Part shown: positions 8,503 to 17,660 of the stretch, piece by piece | Numbering within the stretch: position 1 is the first letter of the stretch | Layout: every line of letters begins with the position of its first letter | NCBI GenBank assembly: GCA_963791805.1 | Contig: CAWBTU010000003.1 | Span: forward strand, 186,001-250,000 | Length of the DNA: 64,000 nucleotides | Reading direction: 5' to 3' | Source: JACMJL01 sp963791805 | GTDB taxonomy: Bacteria; Bacillota; Clostridia; Clostridiales; Clostridiaceae | Notes under the pieces: model-generated | What the model saw: the letters and a program-made list of their open reading frames with translations, nothing else | The model's database searches: none | Told to the model about the DNA's origin: nothing | Made by a program: the position numbers and the translations under genes

Positions 8503-8541
8503 AAAATGAACTTAGATTTATTATAACCTAAATTCATTTCT

Positions 8542-9930
8542 TTACATACTAGAATTTTCATTCAATAGGCCATATTTTTTTAATTTATATTGCAACGCTC
8601 TTCTAGAAATACCAAGTTCTTCTGCAGATTTTTCTCGATGCCCGTTGTTCCTCTTTAATACATCATTTATAACAACTATTTCTTGAAATTCTAATGGTGT
8701 AAACTTTTCCTCCAGTGGAAAATTAGCCTCTTTCCTAGCTACTGTTTGTTTATTAGAATTATTTTGTATTTTGTTGCTTATTCTAGACGGCAGATCTTTT
8801 ATGTATATTATATTACTATCCGCCAAAGCAATTGCACTTTCAATTGTGTTTTCTAATTCTCGCACATTACCAGGCCATTCATAGTTTCCAACTAATTCGG
8901 CTACTTCTTCGGATATGCCTTCTACATTTTTATTAAATTTTCTATTATATTTTTCTATAAAATATTCAATAAAAATTGGAATATCTTCTTCCCTATATTT
9001 TAAAGGAGGACACTCAATATTTACTACATTTAGTCTATAGAACAAATCTTCTCTGAAGTCTCTATTTTTAACTGCATATTCTAAATTTCTATTTGTTGCT
9101 GCTATTACCCTTGCTTCAATAGGTATAATTTTACTTCCACCCAATCTTTGAATTTCTTTTTCCTGAAGTACAGTCAAAAATTTAGCTTGAAGAGACAATG
9201 GAAGCGTACCAATTTCATCTAAAAAGATTGTACCTTTTTTTGCCAGCTCAAATTTGCCTTTTTTCGTTTCAAAAGCGCCAGTAAAAGAACCTTTTTCATG
9301 TCCAAAAAGTTCACTCTCAATTAAATTTTCAGGTAACACAGCACAATTCACGCTAATAAAAGGCATGTCCGCTCTATTGCTCCTATCATGAATCATTTTA
9401 GCAATGACACCTTTTCCCGTTCCGCTTTCTCCAGTTATTAATACGGTAGTATCAAGATCCTTGATCTTAATAATTTTATTTCTTATGTGCTCAATTTCTT
9501 TACTAGAACCTATTAGTGAATTGTTTGTAACTGAATAATCTTTGTTGCTAAAGGCCCCTCTATCTTTAATCTTAAAAACCTCTTCAATTTTACCTGTTAG
9601 TTGGCTGTTTTCAAAAGGCTTTGTTAAGTAATCATACGCTCCAATTCTCATTGCTTCAACTGCATTATCAATACTACCAAAAGCGGTCATAATAATTACA
9701 AGTGTTTCTGATGAAATTTCTTTTATTCTTTTAAGTAAGGTTATACCATTCATTTTGGGAAGATTTAGGTCTAAGACCACTAAATCATACTTCTTATTTG
9801 AAATTTTAGAAAAAGCATCTTCTCCGTCGCTAGATAAGTCAACAGCATATCCAATATCTTCTAACTCTGTAGCAACTATTTTCAAAATAGTTGCTTCGTC
9901 ATCTACAACCAAGATATTCTTAGAACTCAT
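8542..9930 (-). CDS. Sigma-54-dependent response regulator (NtrC family)
   Basis: 462 aa with a receiver domain (phospho-acceptor D54 in VVLDLNLP), an AAA+ sigma-54 interaction domain (Walker A GESGTGKG; ESELFGHEKGSFTGA containing the GSFTGA variant of the GAFTGA loop) and a C-terminal Fis-type helix-turn-helix (EKSAEELGISRRALQYKLKKYG). The start is the ATG at 9930, after AAGGAG and overlapping the kinase stop as TAATG; an upstream in-frame ATG at 9978 lies inside the kinase gene. It should activate RpoN holoenzyme. The two sigma-54 promoters with matching palindromes on its downstream side are the obvious targets. The inducing signal is unknown. Confidence 0.93.
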   Translation of the reverse strand: MSSKNILVVDDEATILKIVATELEDIGYAVDLSSDGEDAFSKISNKKYDLVVLDLNLPKMNGITLLKRIKEISSETLVIIMTAFGSIDNAVEAMRIGAYDYLTKPFENSQLTGKIEEVFKIKDRGAFSNKDYSVTNNSLIGSSKEIEHIRNKIIKIKDLDTTVLITGESGTGKGVIAKMIHDRSNRADMPFISVNCAVLPENLIESELFGHEKGSFTGAFETKKGKFELAKKGTIFLDEIGTLPLSLQAKFLTVLQEKEIQRLGGSKIIPIEARVIAATNRNLEYAVKNRDFREDLFYRLNVVNIECPPLKYREEDIPIFIEYFIEKYNRKFNKNVEGISEEVAELVGNYEWPGNVRELENTIESAIALADSNIIYIKDLPSRISNKIQNNSNKQTVARKEANFPLEEKFTPLEFQEIVVINDVLKRNNGHREKSAEELGISRRALQYKLKKYGLLNENSSM

Positions 9931-11411
9931 TAATTTATCAACTCCTTGTAAGGAAATGTAATTTTGAATTTTGTCCATGAGTTTTCTTCTGAACTAACAG
10001 AAATCTCTCCGTCATTTTTTTCAACAATTTTCTTAGTAATTGAAAGCCCTAATCCTGTACCCTCTTCTTTTGTTGTAAAATACGGATCAAAAATCCTATC
10101 TATCTTATCTGGACCTATACCAACTCCATTGTCGGATATTTCCACTACAATTTCCTTCATTGTTTCTAAACAATATGTTTTTATTGTTATTATTCCCTCA
10201 ACCTTAATGGCTTGGATAGAATTAATCAAAATATTAATAAAAGCTTGCTGAAGTCTAACCACATTGCCTTTAATGCGAGGTAATTTCTGTGATAAGTCTT
10301 TATTTACAATAATATATTTATTTTCTTTATAGAAAAAAAGTAAATCTGAACATTTCTCTAAAACCCCATTGATATCAATTAAAGTATTACTATCCTCTTT
10401 ATTCATACGTGCATAAGAAAGGAATTGTTCAATAGCCTCATTTGCACGATCAACCTCAGTAATTATCGATTCAATAAAATCGTGTTGCTTTGTATTTTTC
10501 TCTATATTCTTTTGAAGTATTCGCGCGCATCCTCTAATACCCATAAGTGGATTTTTCACTTCATGTGCTATATCAGCAGAGACGTCACCCAAAAGAGCTA
10601 TTTGTTTTACTTGTTCAAGCTCCTTTTCAAGTATTTTCTTTTTTGTTACATCAGTTACTACAATAACAACTCCATTAACATGATTTTGTCCATCATTTAG
10701 AGGTGAAACTGTTACATTAACAACTATTTTTCCACTTACTTTATTTACAAATATTATGTCTTTATAAGAAATTCTTTTATTACTATGAATAATAGAAATT
10801 ATATCCTTTTGCAATACCCTTTTTTGATTTCCAGATACATAATCATAAAAGCTTTTACCTATTAGGTCTTGATGATGTATACCTAATTCATCATAGACAC
10901 TTTTATTAACCTTTGTTATTTCTCCAGTTAAACTTAAAATAATAAAGGCTGACTCTGTGCTATCAAATATATTTTGTAGATAGTTCCTCTCTTTTTCTAC
11001 TTCATTATTTAAGAGAACGTTTTCATAACTGATCTTAGTAATCAAATTTAATATATCTAAATCATCTGCATTGTATTCTTTTGATAAACTACAGGTGACA
11101 AAAAAGATTTTGTATGAATTATATTCTCTAATAGGAGAAATAATCAAATTGTACTTATTCCCATCTCTTTCACCGCTAACTATCTTGCTTTCTTCTAAAA
11201 CCTGAAGTTCATCCTTGATTCCAATCAATAAATTTACTACATTTGAGGTACCAATGTTTTCATAGTCTTTAGACCCATCAAGCACTAATTTACCATTTTG
11301 GGTTACTGTTATCAAACCAATCCAGGATGAGTGAAGAATTTTGTTAAATCCTAATTTATCCAATCTGATAAATGTATTTTTAACATTACAACTAATATCA
11401 GAATAATACAC
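9930..11411 (-). CDS. PAS-domain sensor histidine kinase (NtrB/AtoS-like)
   Basis: 493 aa with no convincing membrane segment, so probably cytosolic. A GAF-like N-terminal region (about 1-135) is followed by a PAS domain (about 145-255) ending in a PAC-like segment. Then come the dimerisation/phospho-acceptor helix (H283 in DIAHEVKNPLMGIRG) and a HATPase_c domain (ISDNGVGIGPDKIDRIFDPYFTTKEEGTGLGLS). The IAHEVKNPL H-box is typical of kinases that pair with NtrC-family regulators. Its stop overlaps the regulator start by one base, so the two are translationally coupled. A cytosolic metabolite, perhaps a short-chain acid or acyl-CoA, is a plausible signal given the target operons (inference). 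Confidence 0.92.
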   Translation of the reverse strand: MYYSDISCNVKNTFIRLDKLGFNKILHSSWIGLITVTQNGKLVLDGSKDYENIGTSNVVNLLIGIKDELQVLEESKIVSGERDGNKYNLIISPIREYNSYKIFFVTCSLSKEYNADDLDILNLITKISYENVLLNNEVEKERNYLQNIFDSTESAFIILSLTGEITKVNKSVYDELGIHHQDLIGKSFYDYVSGNQKRVLQKDIISIIHSNKRISYKDIIFVNKVSGKIVVNVTVSPLNDGQNHVNGVVIVVTDVTKKKILEKELEQVKQIALLGDVSADIAHEVKNPLMGIRGCARILQKNIEKNTKQHDFIESIITEVDRANEAIEQFLSYARMNKEDSNTLIDINGVLEKCSDLLFFYKENKYIIVNKDLSQKLPRIKGNVVRLQQAFINILINSIQAIKVEGIITIKTYCLETMKEIVVEISDNGVGIGPDKIDRIFDPYFTTKEEGTGLGLSITKKIVEKNDGEISVSSEENSWTKFKITFPYKELIN

Positions 11412-11492
11412 TTGTATCGCTCCTTTAAAATATATCTTATACTTCTATATTCGGCATAAACATTGGTATTCCTGCAACTTTATGCTACAAGC

Positions 11493-12185
11493 CTATACTC
11501 GTGATGTTGGAATAAGCTTATTTATCCATGCTCCAAACCCTTTTGGATTACGAGTTTGTATTAATACTGTTCCTGGTCCCCTAAATCTACATACTATGCC
11601 TTCCCCTGAGGTAAAACTTGAAACCCAACCTCTTGATGCCTTTTCCATAGTATAATGCATATAATCAGGCCATGCAACAAGATGCCCATTATCAATAAGC
11701 ACATCCTCATTTTCAGGAATATTTATGGCATGTATTGCTCCATAGGAATTAACAAAAACTGTTCCTGAACCAGTTATTTTCACAATAAAAAAACCTTCTC
11801 CAGAAAATAAACCTTTGGTCAAATTCTGCATATGTGTTGAAACCTCAATGCCCTGAGTTGCTGCAAGAAATCCGTCCTTTTGCACACATAGTCCATAAGA
11901 TCCGTCTAAATCTACATCTATTATTCCTCCCGGGATTGATGGTGCTAGTAAAACTTCTCCTGGTCCTCTTCTAGCAGATAAATGTTGAAAAAAGAATTTT
12001 TCTCCTGAGAGCATTCTGCCAAGTCCTTGCATAATACCACCTTCGGCACTTCCTTCAACATCAATTGTAGAAGACATAGTTACCATAGCATCTGACTCGG
12101 CCTTTATACTTTCACCACTTTTTAATACTACTTGCACAATTGGAAACGCATCTTGATAAAGTATTTTGTAATCCAAAATACTCAC
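11493..12185 (-). CDS. AIM24 / TIGR00266 family protein
   Basis: 230 aa, full family length. The Gly-rich beta-strand pattern, including LSARRGPGEVLLAPSIPGG and a FLAATQGIEVST-like strand, is that of the TIGR00266/AIM24 family, whose bacterial role is not established. It has no signal peptide or membrane helix. RBS GAGAGGAGTG lies just before the ATG. The 309-nt gap to the divergent SHOCT gene contains no other gene. Confidence 0.85.
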   Translation of the reverse strand: MSILDYKILYQDAFPIVQVVLKSGESIKAESDAMVTMSSTIDVEGSAEGGIMQGLGRMLSGEKFFFQHLSARRGPGEVLLAPSIPGGIIDVDLDGSYGLCVQKDGFLAATQGIEVSTHMQNLTKGLFSGEGFFIVKITGSGTVFVNSYGAIHAINIPENEDVLIDNGHLVAWPDYMHYTMEKASRGWVSSFTSGEGIVCRFRGPGTVLIQTRNPKGFGAWINKLIPTSRV

Positions 12186-12494
12186 TCCTCTCGAAATATT
12201 ATTTAGTTCTAGTAGTCTTTTTTCTATTAGTACATTTAATTATTACATATTTGTTTATAGTAAATCTATAAAATATTTGTTAATTTTTGATTAGTAGACT
12301 TAAACTAGTTTTTTACAGCTTTTCTGAATCATTATACCATCTTTTATAGAAATATAAAACCAGCCTCAAATTTTGTCATAACTGGGCTTAACATATGTTG
12401 TTAACTTAACACTTTGTTCAATATCTTGTGGCTTAATAAACATAAATTTAGGGTAAGCTATAAATATGAAGATTAAAATTAAGGAGGCTATAAC

Positions 12495-12779
12495 ATGATT
12501 AGACAAGGCGGCTATAATAATGGCTACGAAGGTATGTATAATTGTGGGTATATGATGATTCCGACTATACTTCTAAGTATTATCTTATTGATAATTATTG
12601 TATATTGGGTTGCAAAGTTTGTTAGACATAAAAATTTATATGATCAGTCTTTTAATAAACAGAAATTTGAATTAGTTGACAATACTTCAAAAGCCTTGGA
12701 GATATTAAACATAAAATATGCTAATAGTGAAATAGACGAGGAAGAATATACACACAAAAAAGAACAAATTTTAAAATAA
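12495..12779 (+). CDS. Small SHOCT-domain membrane protein
   Basis: 94 aa. A Gly/Tyr/Asn-rich N-terminus leads into one transmembrane helix (about residues 21-42, IPTILLSIILLIIIVYWVAKF), then a charged linker and a C-terminal SHOCT helix pair (ALEILNIKYANSEIDEEEY). RBS AAGGAGG lies 8 nt before the ATG. Monocistronic, with its own terminator. Function unknown; SHOCT is usually an oligomerisation module. Confidence 0.85.
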   Translation: MIRQGGYNNGYEGMYNCGYMMIPTILLSIILLIIIVYWVAKFVRHKNLYDQSFNKQKFELVDNTSKALEILNIKYANSEIDEEEYTHKKEQILK

Positions 12780-12794
12780 AGTTGAATTAATTAG

Positions 12795-12829
12795 AACCTG
12801 TACCTATAATAAGGAGTACAGGTTTTTTT
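12795..12829 (+). terminator. Rho-independent terminator after the SHOCT gene
   Basis: AACCTGTAC, a 12-nt loop, GTACAGGTT, then a T7 run. Confidence 0.9.
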
Positions 12830-12942
12830 GTTGTTTAAAAAACTTGCAAAATTTACTACATTAATATAACCATTTAATTATATTGATTTTTAGTGTAGAA
12901 TTAATACGGAATCAATTTAGTTTTTGCATATGAGGAGAAGAA

Positions 12943-14034
12943 ATGAGAAAATCAAAAATAATAAATAACGATTTAATATCAAGAAAGAAGATATTAACCT
13001 ACTCTATATTTGCAATTATATTTATAGGGACTTCTTTTCTTTCTGTTTTTTTCATGTATACTCACTTTCATGCTACTTCATCATTTTTAACATTTAAGTT
13101 TCTTAAGCCTAGTATAATAATATATCTAGTAGTTTTATTATTCTTATACTATCTTTTAGATACATTAAGATTTTACTATGTTTTTAAAACTTTAAAGATT
13201 AAAATTGACTTTTTATATTTATATAAAGTTAACTTTATAAATACTTTTTTATCAAACATAACTCCTTTTGCTACAGGTGGAGCATTTGCACAGGTTTACT
13301 ATTTAAATAAAAAAGATATTCCCTTAGGAGATGCTACTGCAGTTACTACAATTAAAACTATACTTCCAATTATCTTCTTTTTTATAACAACCCCTATAGT
13401 TTTAATTACAGACAAGACGCTTGTAACTGTATTTCCTGACAGTAATAATTTGCTTTCTATAGTAATACTTATTGCCATATACATTATATTAATTTATCTT
13501 TCTTATGCTCTTTTACAAAATACAAGAATAGTAAAAAAGATGGTTTATAGAACTTTATACTTTTTAGAACATAAAAATGTGATTTCAAACACCAGGGCTA
13601 AAAAGGTAAGAGGACGTACCTTTAAAGAAATTGATACATTTACTTTAAGCATGAAAAGGTTTTCTAAGGGTAATAAACTGTATATTTTCTTGTCCGCTTC
13701 ATTTACTGTACTTTTCCTGCTTACCTTGTATATGTTTCCAGTAGTCCTTATAAAAGGATTTGGCTATAACGTTTCATTAGTTAAACTAATTCCAATACAA
13801 ATTGTTTTAACTTTTGTTACCTACTTTGCCCCAACGCCTGGTGCTACAGGTGTTGCCGAAGGTGGCTTTACACTTATTTTTTCAAATTATGTTGATCAAA
13901 AGGATATTGTTCCAATTACATTTTGGTGGAGATTTTTTACCATGTATTTGGGCATGATAGTTGGCCTAGTTTTCTTCTATATTGAAATTGTGAAAAGAAG
14001 ACTAAAACTTACTAAGTTAGGGAGTGCTCCATGA
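12943..14034 (+). CDS. Flippase-like integral membrane protein (LPG synthase TM / UPF0104 family)
   Basis: 363 aa with about eight hydrophobic helices across the whole length. The motif TPFATGGAFAQVYYL near residue 108 and the TPGATGVAEGG segment near residue 297 are typical of the transmembrane domain shared with MprF and UPF0104 proteins. No soluble synthase domain is present. RBS GAGGAG precedes the ATG. Its stop overlaps the next start (ATGA), and a DUF374 acyltransferase gene follows, so the operon probably makes or moves a membrane glycolipid. The family is clear; transport is inferred. Confidence 0.85.
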   Translation: MRKSKIINNDLISRKKILTYSIFAIIFIGTSFLSVFFMYTHFHATSSFLTFKFLKPSIIIYLVVLLFLYYLLDTLRFYYVFKTLKIKIDFLYLYKVNFINTFLSNITPFATGGAFAQVYYLNKKDIPLGDATAVTTIKTILPIIFFFITTPIVLITDKTLVTVFPDSNNLLSIVILIAIYIILIYLSYALLQNTRIVKKMVYRTLYFLEHKNVISNTRAKKVRGRTFKEIDTFTLSMKRFSKGNKLYIFLSASFTVLFLLTLYMFPVVLIKGFGYNVSLVKLIPIQIVLTFVTYFAPTPGATGVAEGGFTLIFSNYVDQKDIVPITFWWRFFTMYLGMIVGLVFFYIEIVKRRLKLTKLGSAP

Positions 14035-16313
14035 AAAAAAGATTAAGTTTAAAATTTTTATTGTTTTTAGATATTGCGCTAATTTTAATTTTTATTTTTT
14101 ATAAAAGCTATCTATTTTTCTTCGAAGCCGATTTTGAGGGAAATAATATTCGTAATATAAAAAAAGTCGAACAAATAAAAAAAGATGATGGGATTTCATT
14201 TGCTGTATTTGGAAACATAAACAATTCTATCGATATATTTGATAAAAAAATCATTAAGAAACTTAACAATGACTCCAACCTAGACTTTGCAATTTCAACA
14301 GGAGATTCAGTTTTAGATGGAACTGAAGACAAATATAGGGTTCTTAATCGTGATTTAAAGAAAGTAAATGTTCCTACTATTTTAGGAGTTGGATCTACTG
14401 AAATAAGCAAAAAAGGTGCTTTTAAGTTTTATGAGCATTATGGGCCCTTTTACTTTTCTTATAATGTTGGAGATGCATATTTCATATTTTTAGATACCAC
14501 TGGAGAAACAGATGAATCCTATCAAAAGGAATGGTTAGTTAGCGAATTAAAAAGTGCCGACTCTTATAAATATAAATTTGTGTTTATGAATAAACCACCT
14601 TACGAAATTGAAAACTTATCTAACGATCATAATAATAATATTAAAGATGAAGATTATGCTACTTTCTTGACAAATACTTTTTCAAAATATAATGTAACTT
14701 CTGTTTTTTGTTCATCTACACTAGTGATGGATAGCAGAAAAATAAAGAATGTTCAATACTTTGTAAGTAGCGGTGCTGGTGGTTCTTTATTAGTAAAAAA
14801 CAAGAATAGTTATTATAATTATATAAAGGTTACTATTAAGGATAACAAAGTTGACTATACTGTAGTAAAGCAACCTATGCCTTTCAACATGCCATTATTT
14901 CGTATTTTGGAAAATTGTTGGTTTTTCATGCATTCTTTCTTCTATTTAAACTTTTTCACTTTCATCTTAATATTAAGCATACTTGTATTTTTCGCTATAG
15001 TAATTAAGTACAAAGCTGCTAAGGTTGATGAATATTACACAGATTTTGATGAATTGCCTGAAGAGGTACTGAAAAAAGAAAGCCTGAATATCGCAATGTT
15101 CACAAACAATTACGTACCCTTTATTGGTGGTGTGCCAATTTCTATAGTACGATTAACAAAAGGCCTTCGTCAAAGGGGACATAATGTAATTATATTTGCT
15201 CCAGACTATCCAGAAAAAGTTCCTAATGAGGCTTCTTATATCGTTAGGTTAAAGTTATTAATTTTCTTGAAAACTAAACCTTTTGATTTCCCAATTGTAA
15301 ATATTTTTTCTCCAAAGATTGAAGAAGAATTTTTATCATACAATTTTGATATAGTTCACTCTCATCATCCTTTTTGGATGGGAAAAAAGGGGCTAGCTCT
15401 AGGTAGAAAGCACGGAATTCCTGTAATACTTACTTATCATACAAGACTTGAAAAATATGCTCATAACCTACCTGCATTTCATAAACTTTTTGAAGGTATA
15501 GTATCTCATAATATGACTGAAAAGTACTCTCAGAAATGTAATGCAGTTTTTGCGCCTACAAGTTCAGCAAAAGAATACCTTGCCAATATAGGTGTAAGTA
15601 GACATAAAGTTGTATTACCAACTGGCGTAGATTTTGACTTTTATAATAAGGTGCAACAAAGCGATGTGGATAAATTTAATAAAGAAAACCGGACAAATAA
15701 TGAAATTATTTTATGCACAGTCTCACGTTTGACTGAAGAAAAAAATATTTATTTTCTATTAAAAGGCATAAAATATGTGAAAGAGCACTGTAAGTTACCT
15801 TTTAAATGCATAATTATTGGCGATGGCCCTGAAAAAGAGAATATTATTAATACTATTAAGCGCTATAAAATAAGTGACTGTATCCAACTAGTAGGTTCAA
15901 TAAACCCTGAAAAAGTATGTTTTTACTATAAAGCATCCGATATTTTTGTTTTTAGTTCCCAGTCTGAAACTCAAGGGATGGTAATATTGGAAGCAATGGC
16001 AGGAAGTTGTCCAGTCGTGGCAGTTAGATCAAGTGGAATAGATGATGTAATTAAAAATAATTATAATGGATTTAAAACTAAAGCTGAAGTTGCTTTATGG
16101 GGTGAAAAAGTAATTTATTTAATGGAGAATCCAGATAAGTTACAAGAGATGTCTCAAAATGCATTTGATTTTTCTAATAAATTCTCCCTTGACTCTATGG
16201 CAGAAATTACAGAAGGCGTATATTATGAATCCATTAGGTTAATGAAGAGCCGTCTTAAAAAGCCAACTTTTTCTGAAACATTTAAAATAAATTTACCAAA
16301 GAAGGGATTATAG
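14031..16313 (+). CDS. Degenerate metallophosphoesterase-like domain fused to a GT4 glycosyltransferase
   Basis: 760 aa. Transmembrane helix at about 7-27; calcineurin-like domain at about 50-290; second hydrophobic segment at about 302-330; GT4 glycosyltransferase at about 352-730. The GT half has FTNNYVPFIGGV, the DIVHSHHPF segment and the E-x7-E motif (ETQGMVILE), so it looks active, and resembles diacylglycerol glucosyltransferases. The phosphoesterase half keeps the fold order but has lost metal ligands: FGNINN for a DTQ/DIH motif, VGSTEI for GNHE, FMNKPPY for FMHxPxY, and no GHxH. Only the GD of STGDSVLDG remains. It is coupled to the flippase gene by ATGA and followed 2 nt later by a DUF374 acyltransferase gene. 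Probably a membrane glycolipid glycosyltransferase with an extracytoplasmic binding domain (inference). Confidence 0.85.
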   Translation: MKKRLSLKFLLFLDIALILIFIFYKSYLFFFEADFEGNNIRNIKKVEQIKKDDGISFAVFGNINNSIDIFDKKIIKKLNNDSNLDFAISTGDSVLDGTEDKYRVLNRDLKKVNVPTILGVGSTEISKKGAFKFYEHYGPFYFSYNVGDAYFIFLDTTGETDESYQKEWLVSELKSADSYKYKFVFMNKPPYEIENLSNDHNNNIKDEDYATFLTNTFSKYNVTSVFCSSTLVMDSRKIKNVQYFVSSGAGGSLLVKNKNSYYNYIKVTIKDNKVDYTVVKQPMPFNMPLFRILENCWFFMHSFFYLNFFTFILILSILVFFAIVIKYKAAKVDEYYTDFDELPEEVLKKESLNIAMFTNNYVPFIGGVPISIVRLTKGLRQRGHNVIIFAPDYPEKVPNEASYIVRLKLLIFLKTKPFDFPIVNIFSPKIEEEFLSYNFDIVHSHHPFWMGKKGLALGRKHGIPVILTYHTRLEKYAHNLPAFHKLFEGIVSHNMTEKYSQKCNAVFAPTSSAKEYLANIGVSRHKVVLPTGVDFDFYNKVQQSDVDKFNKENRTNNEIILCTVSRLTEEKNIYFLLKGIKYVKEHCKLPFKCIIIGDGPEKENIINTIKRYKISDCIQLVGSINPEKVCFYYKASDIFVFSSQSETQGMVILEAMAGSCPVVAVRSSGIDDVIKNNYNGFKTKAEVALWGEKVIYLMENPDKLQEMSQNAFDFSNKFSLDSMAEITEGVYYESIRLMKSRLKKPTFSETFKINLPKKGL

Positions 16314-16314
16314 A

Positions 16315-16953
16315 ATGAAAAAAATAATTGTTTTTTTCGAAAAACTATTAACTTATATTTCGATTTACTATATAAAATTTGTTTATAAAACAAGTAAGGT
16401 AGTACCTTCTGGACGATATGAATTACTAAACCCAGAAAAAGATGAAAAGTTTGTTTGTGGATTTTGGCATGGGGATAGCTACTCTTTATATCCATTTTTC
16501 CGTGGAAAGAAACTTTATATAATTACTACAAAAAATGGTCGTGGCGATTACATTACACTTATATGCAATAAATTTGGATATAATACAATTAGAGTTCCTG
16601 ATGAAAATCTTGGTGGAAATTTTTTATTTAAGATAAAAAAAGAAGTCAATGGAGAAGATAAAGGTAATTTGGTTATTGCCTTTGATGGTCCATTAGGCCC
16701 ATATCATGAACCTAAACCCTTTCCATACATTGCTGCATTACTAACAAAGAGAAGGGTATTACCTGTTTCTATTAACTGCAAAAGAAAGATTACTCTAACA
16801 AAGCGTTGGGATGATTTTGTTATTCCCCTTCCTTTTAACAAGATAGAGATTCATTTTCATGATCCATTAGAAGTTTCTAAAAATGATATAAATGATAATT
16901 CAATTAGTCTTAAAACTAGAGAAACAATGGAAGCTTGGAAAAAAACAAAATGA
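16315..16953 (+). CDS. DUF374 lysophospholipid acyltransferase-like protein
   Basis: 212 aa, third gene of the flippase/glycosyltransferase operon. The N-terminal amphipathic/hydrophobic stretch leads to FWHGDSYSLYPF (H-x-D of the acyltransferase fold) and then FDGPLGPYHEPKP, the DUF374 equivalent of the PDGPRGP motif. Likely acylates a lipid or glycolipid at the inner membrane face. The start ATG lies one base after the preceding stop. Confidence 0.8.
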   Translation: MKKIIVFFEKLLTYISIYYIKFVYKTSKVVPSGRYELLNPEKDEKFVCGFWHGDSYSLYPFFRGKKLYIITTKNGRGDYITLICNKFGYNTIRVPDENLGGNFLFKIKKEVNGEDKGNLVIAFDGPLGPYHEPKPFPYIAALLTKRRVLPVSINCKRKITLTKRWDDFVIPLPFNKIEIHFHDPLEVSKNDINDNSISLKTRETMEAWKKTK

Positions 16954-16965
16954 AAGAGGTGTCTT

Positions 16966-17616
16966 ATTATAAAAGAAACATTTAAAAATAAACCCAATGA
17001 ATATGAAACAATTGGAGATGTAACAAATTTAAAAATTAGCAAAAAAGATGGTTCAATTCTTGAAGCCATTATCGATACTGAAGATTTAAAGAGAGTTCTA
17101 GAGGATAAAATTTGGTTTGCTGAATGGCATAAAGACTTTAACAGTTATTTAGTTCAAAATGTGAAGGGTAAAGTCAAACAATCCATACAAACATTTATAC
17201 TAGATGTGCACCCAAAGACTCATATTAGGCATCTAAATGGTAATACCCTAGATAATAGAAAATCCAATTTAGAAATATATAGTCAGAATACCGTTAATGA
17301 CTATCGATTATTGGATTCTGATACAGTTGAATTAATTTTAAGAGATAATAATGGCAAAGAAAAAGCAACCACAATAATAGATAAAGAAGATTTATATAGA
17401 GTACAAAACAACGGTTTTTGCTGGGTGCATTATATTTCAAAAAAATTACCTTACGCAATAGCAAATACTCCTAAAGGAAGACTCTATTTAAATAAATTTA
17501 TTATGAATACTCCTGAGGACATGGAAACTGAAGCAATAAATTTAAACACTTTAGACAATAGAAAATCTAATTTAAAAAATATCTCTCTAGATGATGAACC
17601 CGTAAACCAGGATTAA
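16966..17616 (+). CDS. Duplicated HNH-like domain protein with no standard start codon
   Basis: The reading frame opens after a TGA at 16951, which is the stop of the preceding gene, and has no ATG, GTG or TTG until a GTG at 17161. AAAGAGGTG at 16954-16962 is placed to serve the ATT at 16966 or the ATA at 16969. The protein (216 aa from ATT) is two tandem copies of a roughly 95-residue unit. Each ends in LDNRKSNL preceded by HLNGNT or NLNT, the HNH-endonuclease-like ending. The first half of copy 1 lies wholly before the GTG and aligns with copy 2 (for example IIDTEDLKRV and IIDKEDLYRV), so the upstream part is genuine coding. The catalytic His is present only in copy 1. Function unknown. Confidence 0.7.
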   Translation: MIKETFKNKPNEYETIGDVTNLKISKKDGSILEAIIDTEDLKRVLEDKIWFAEWHKDFNSYLVQNVKGKVKQSIQTFILDVHPKTHIRHLNGNTLDNRKSNLEIYSQNTVNDYRLLDSDTVELILRDNNGKEKATTIIDKEDLYRVQNNGFCWVHYISKKLPYAIANTPKGRLYLNKFIMNTPEDMETEAINLNTLDNRKSNLKNISLDDEPVNQD

Positions 17617-17620
17617 ATAA

Positions 17621-17660
17621 AAAAAAGTATGAAGTTTATATTTGAGCTTCATACTTTTTT
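17621..17660. terminator. Bidirectional terminator
   Basis: AAAAAAGTATGAAG and CTTCATACTTTTTT form a 14-bp stem with a 12-nt loop between convergent genes. It overlaps the last codons of the minus-strand gene. Confidence 0.88.
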
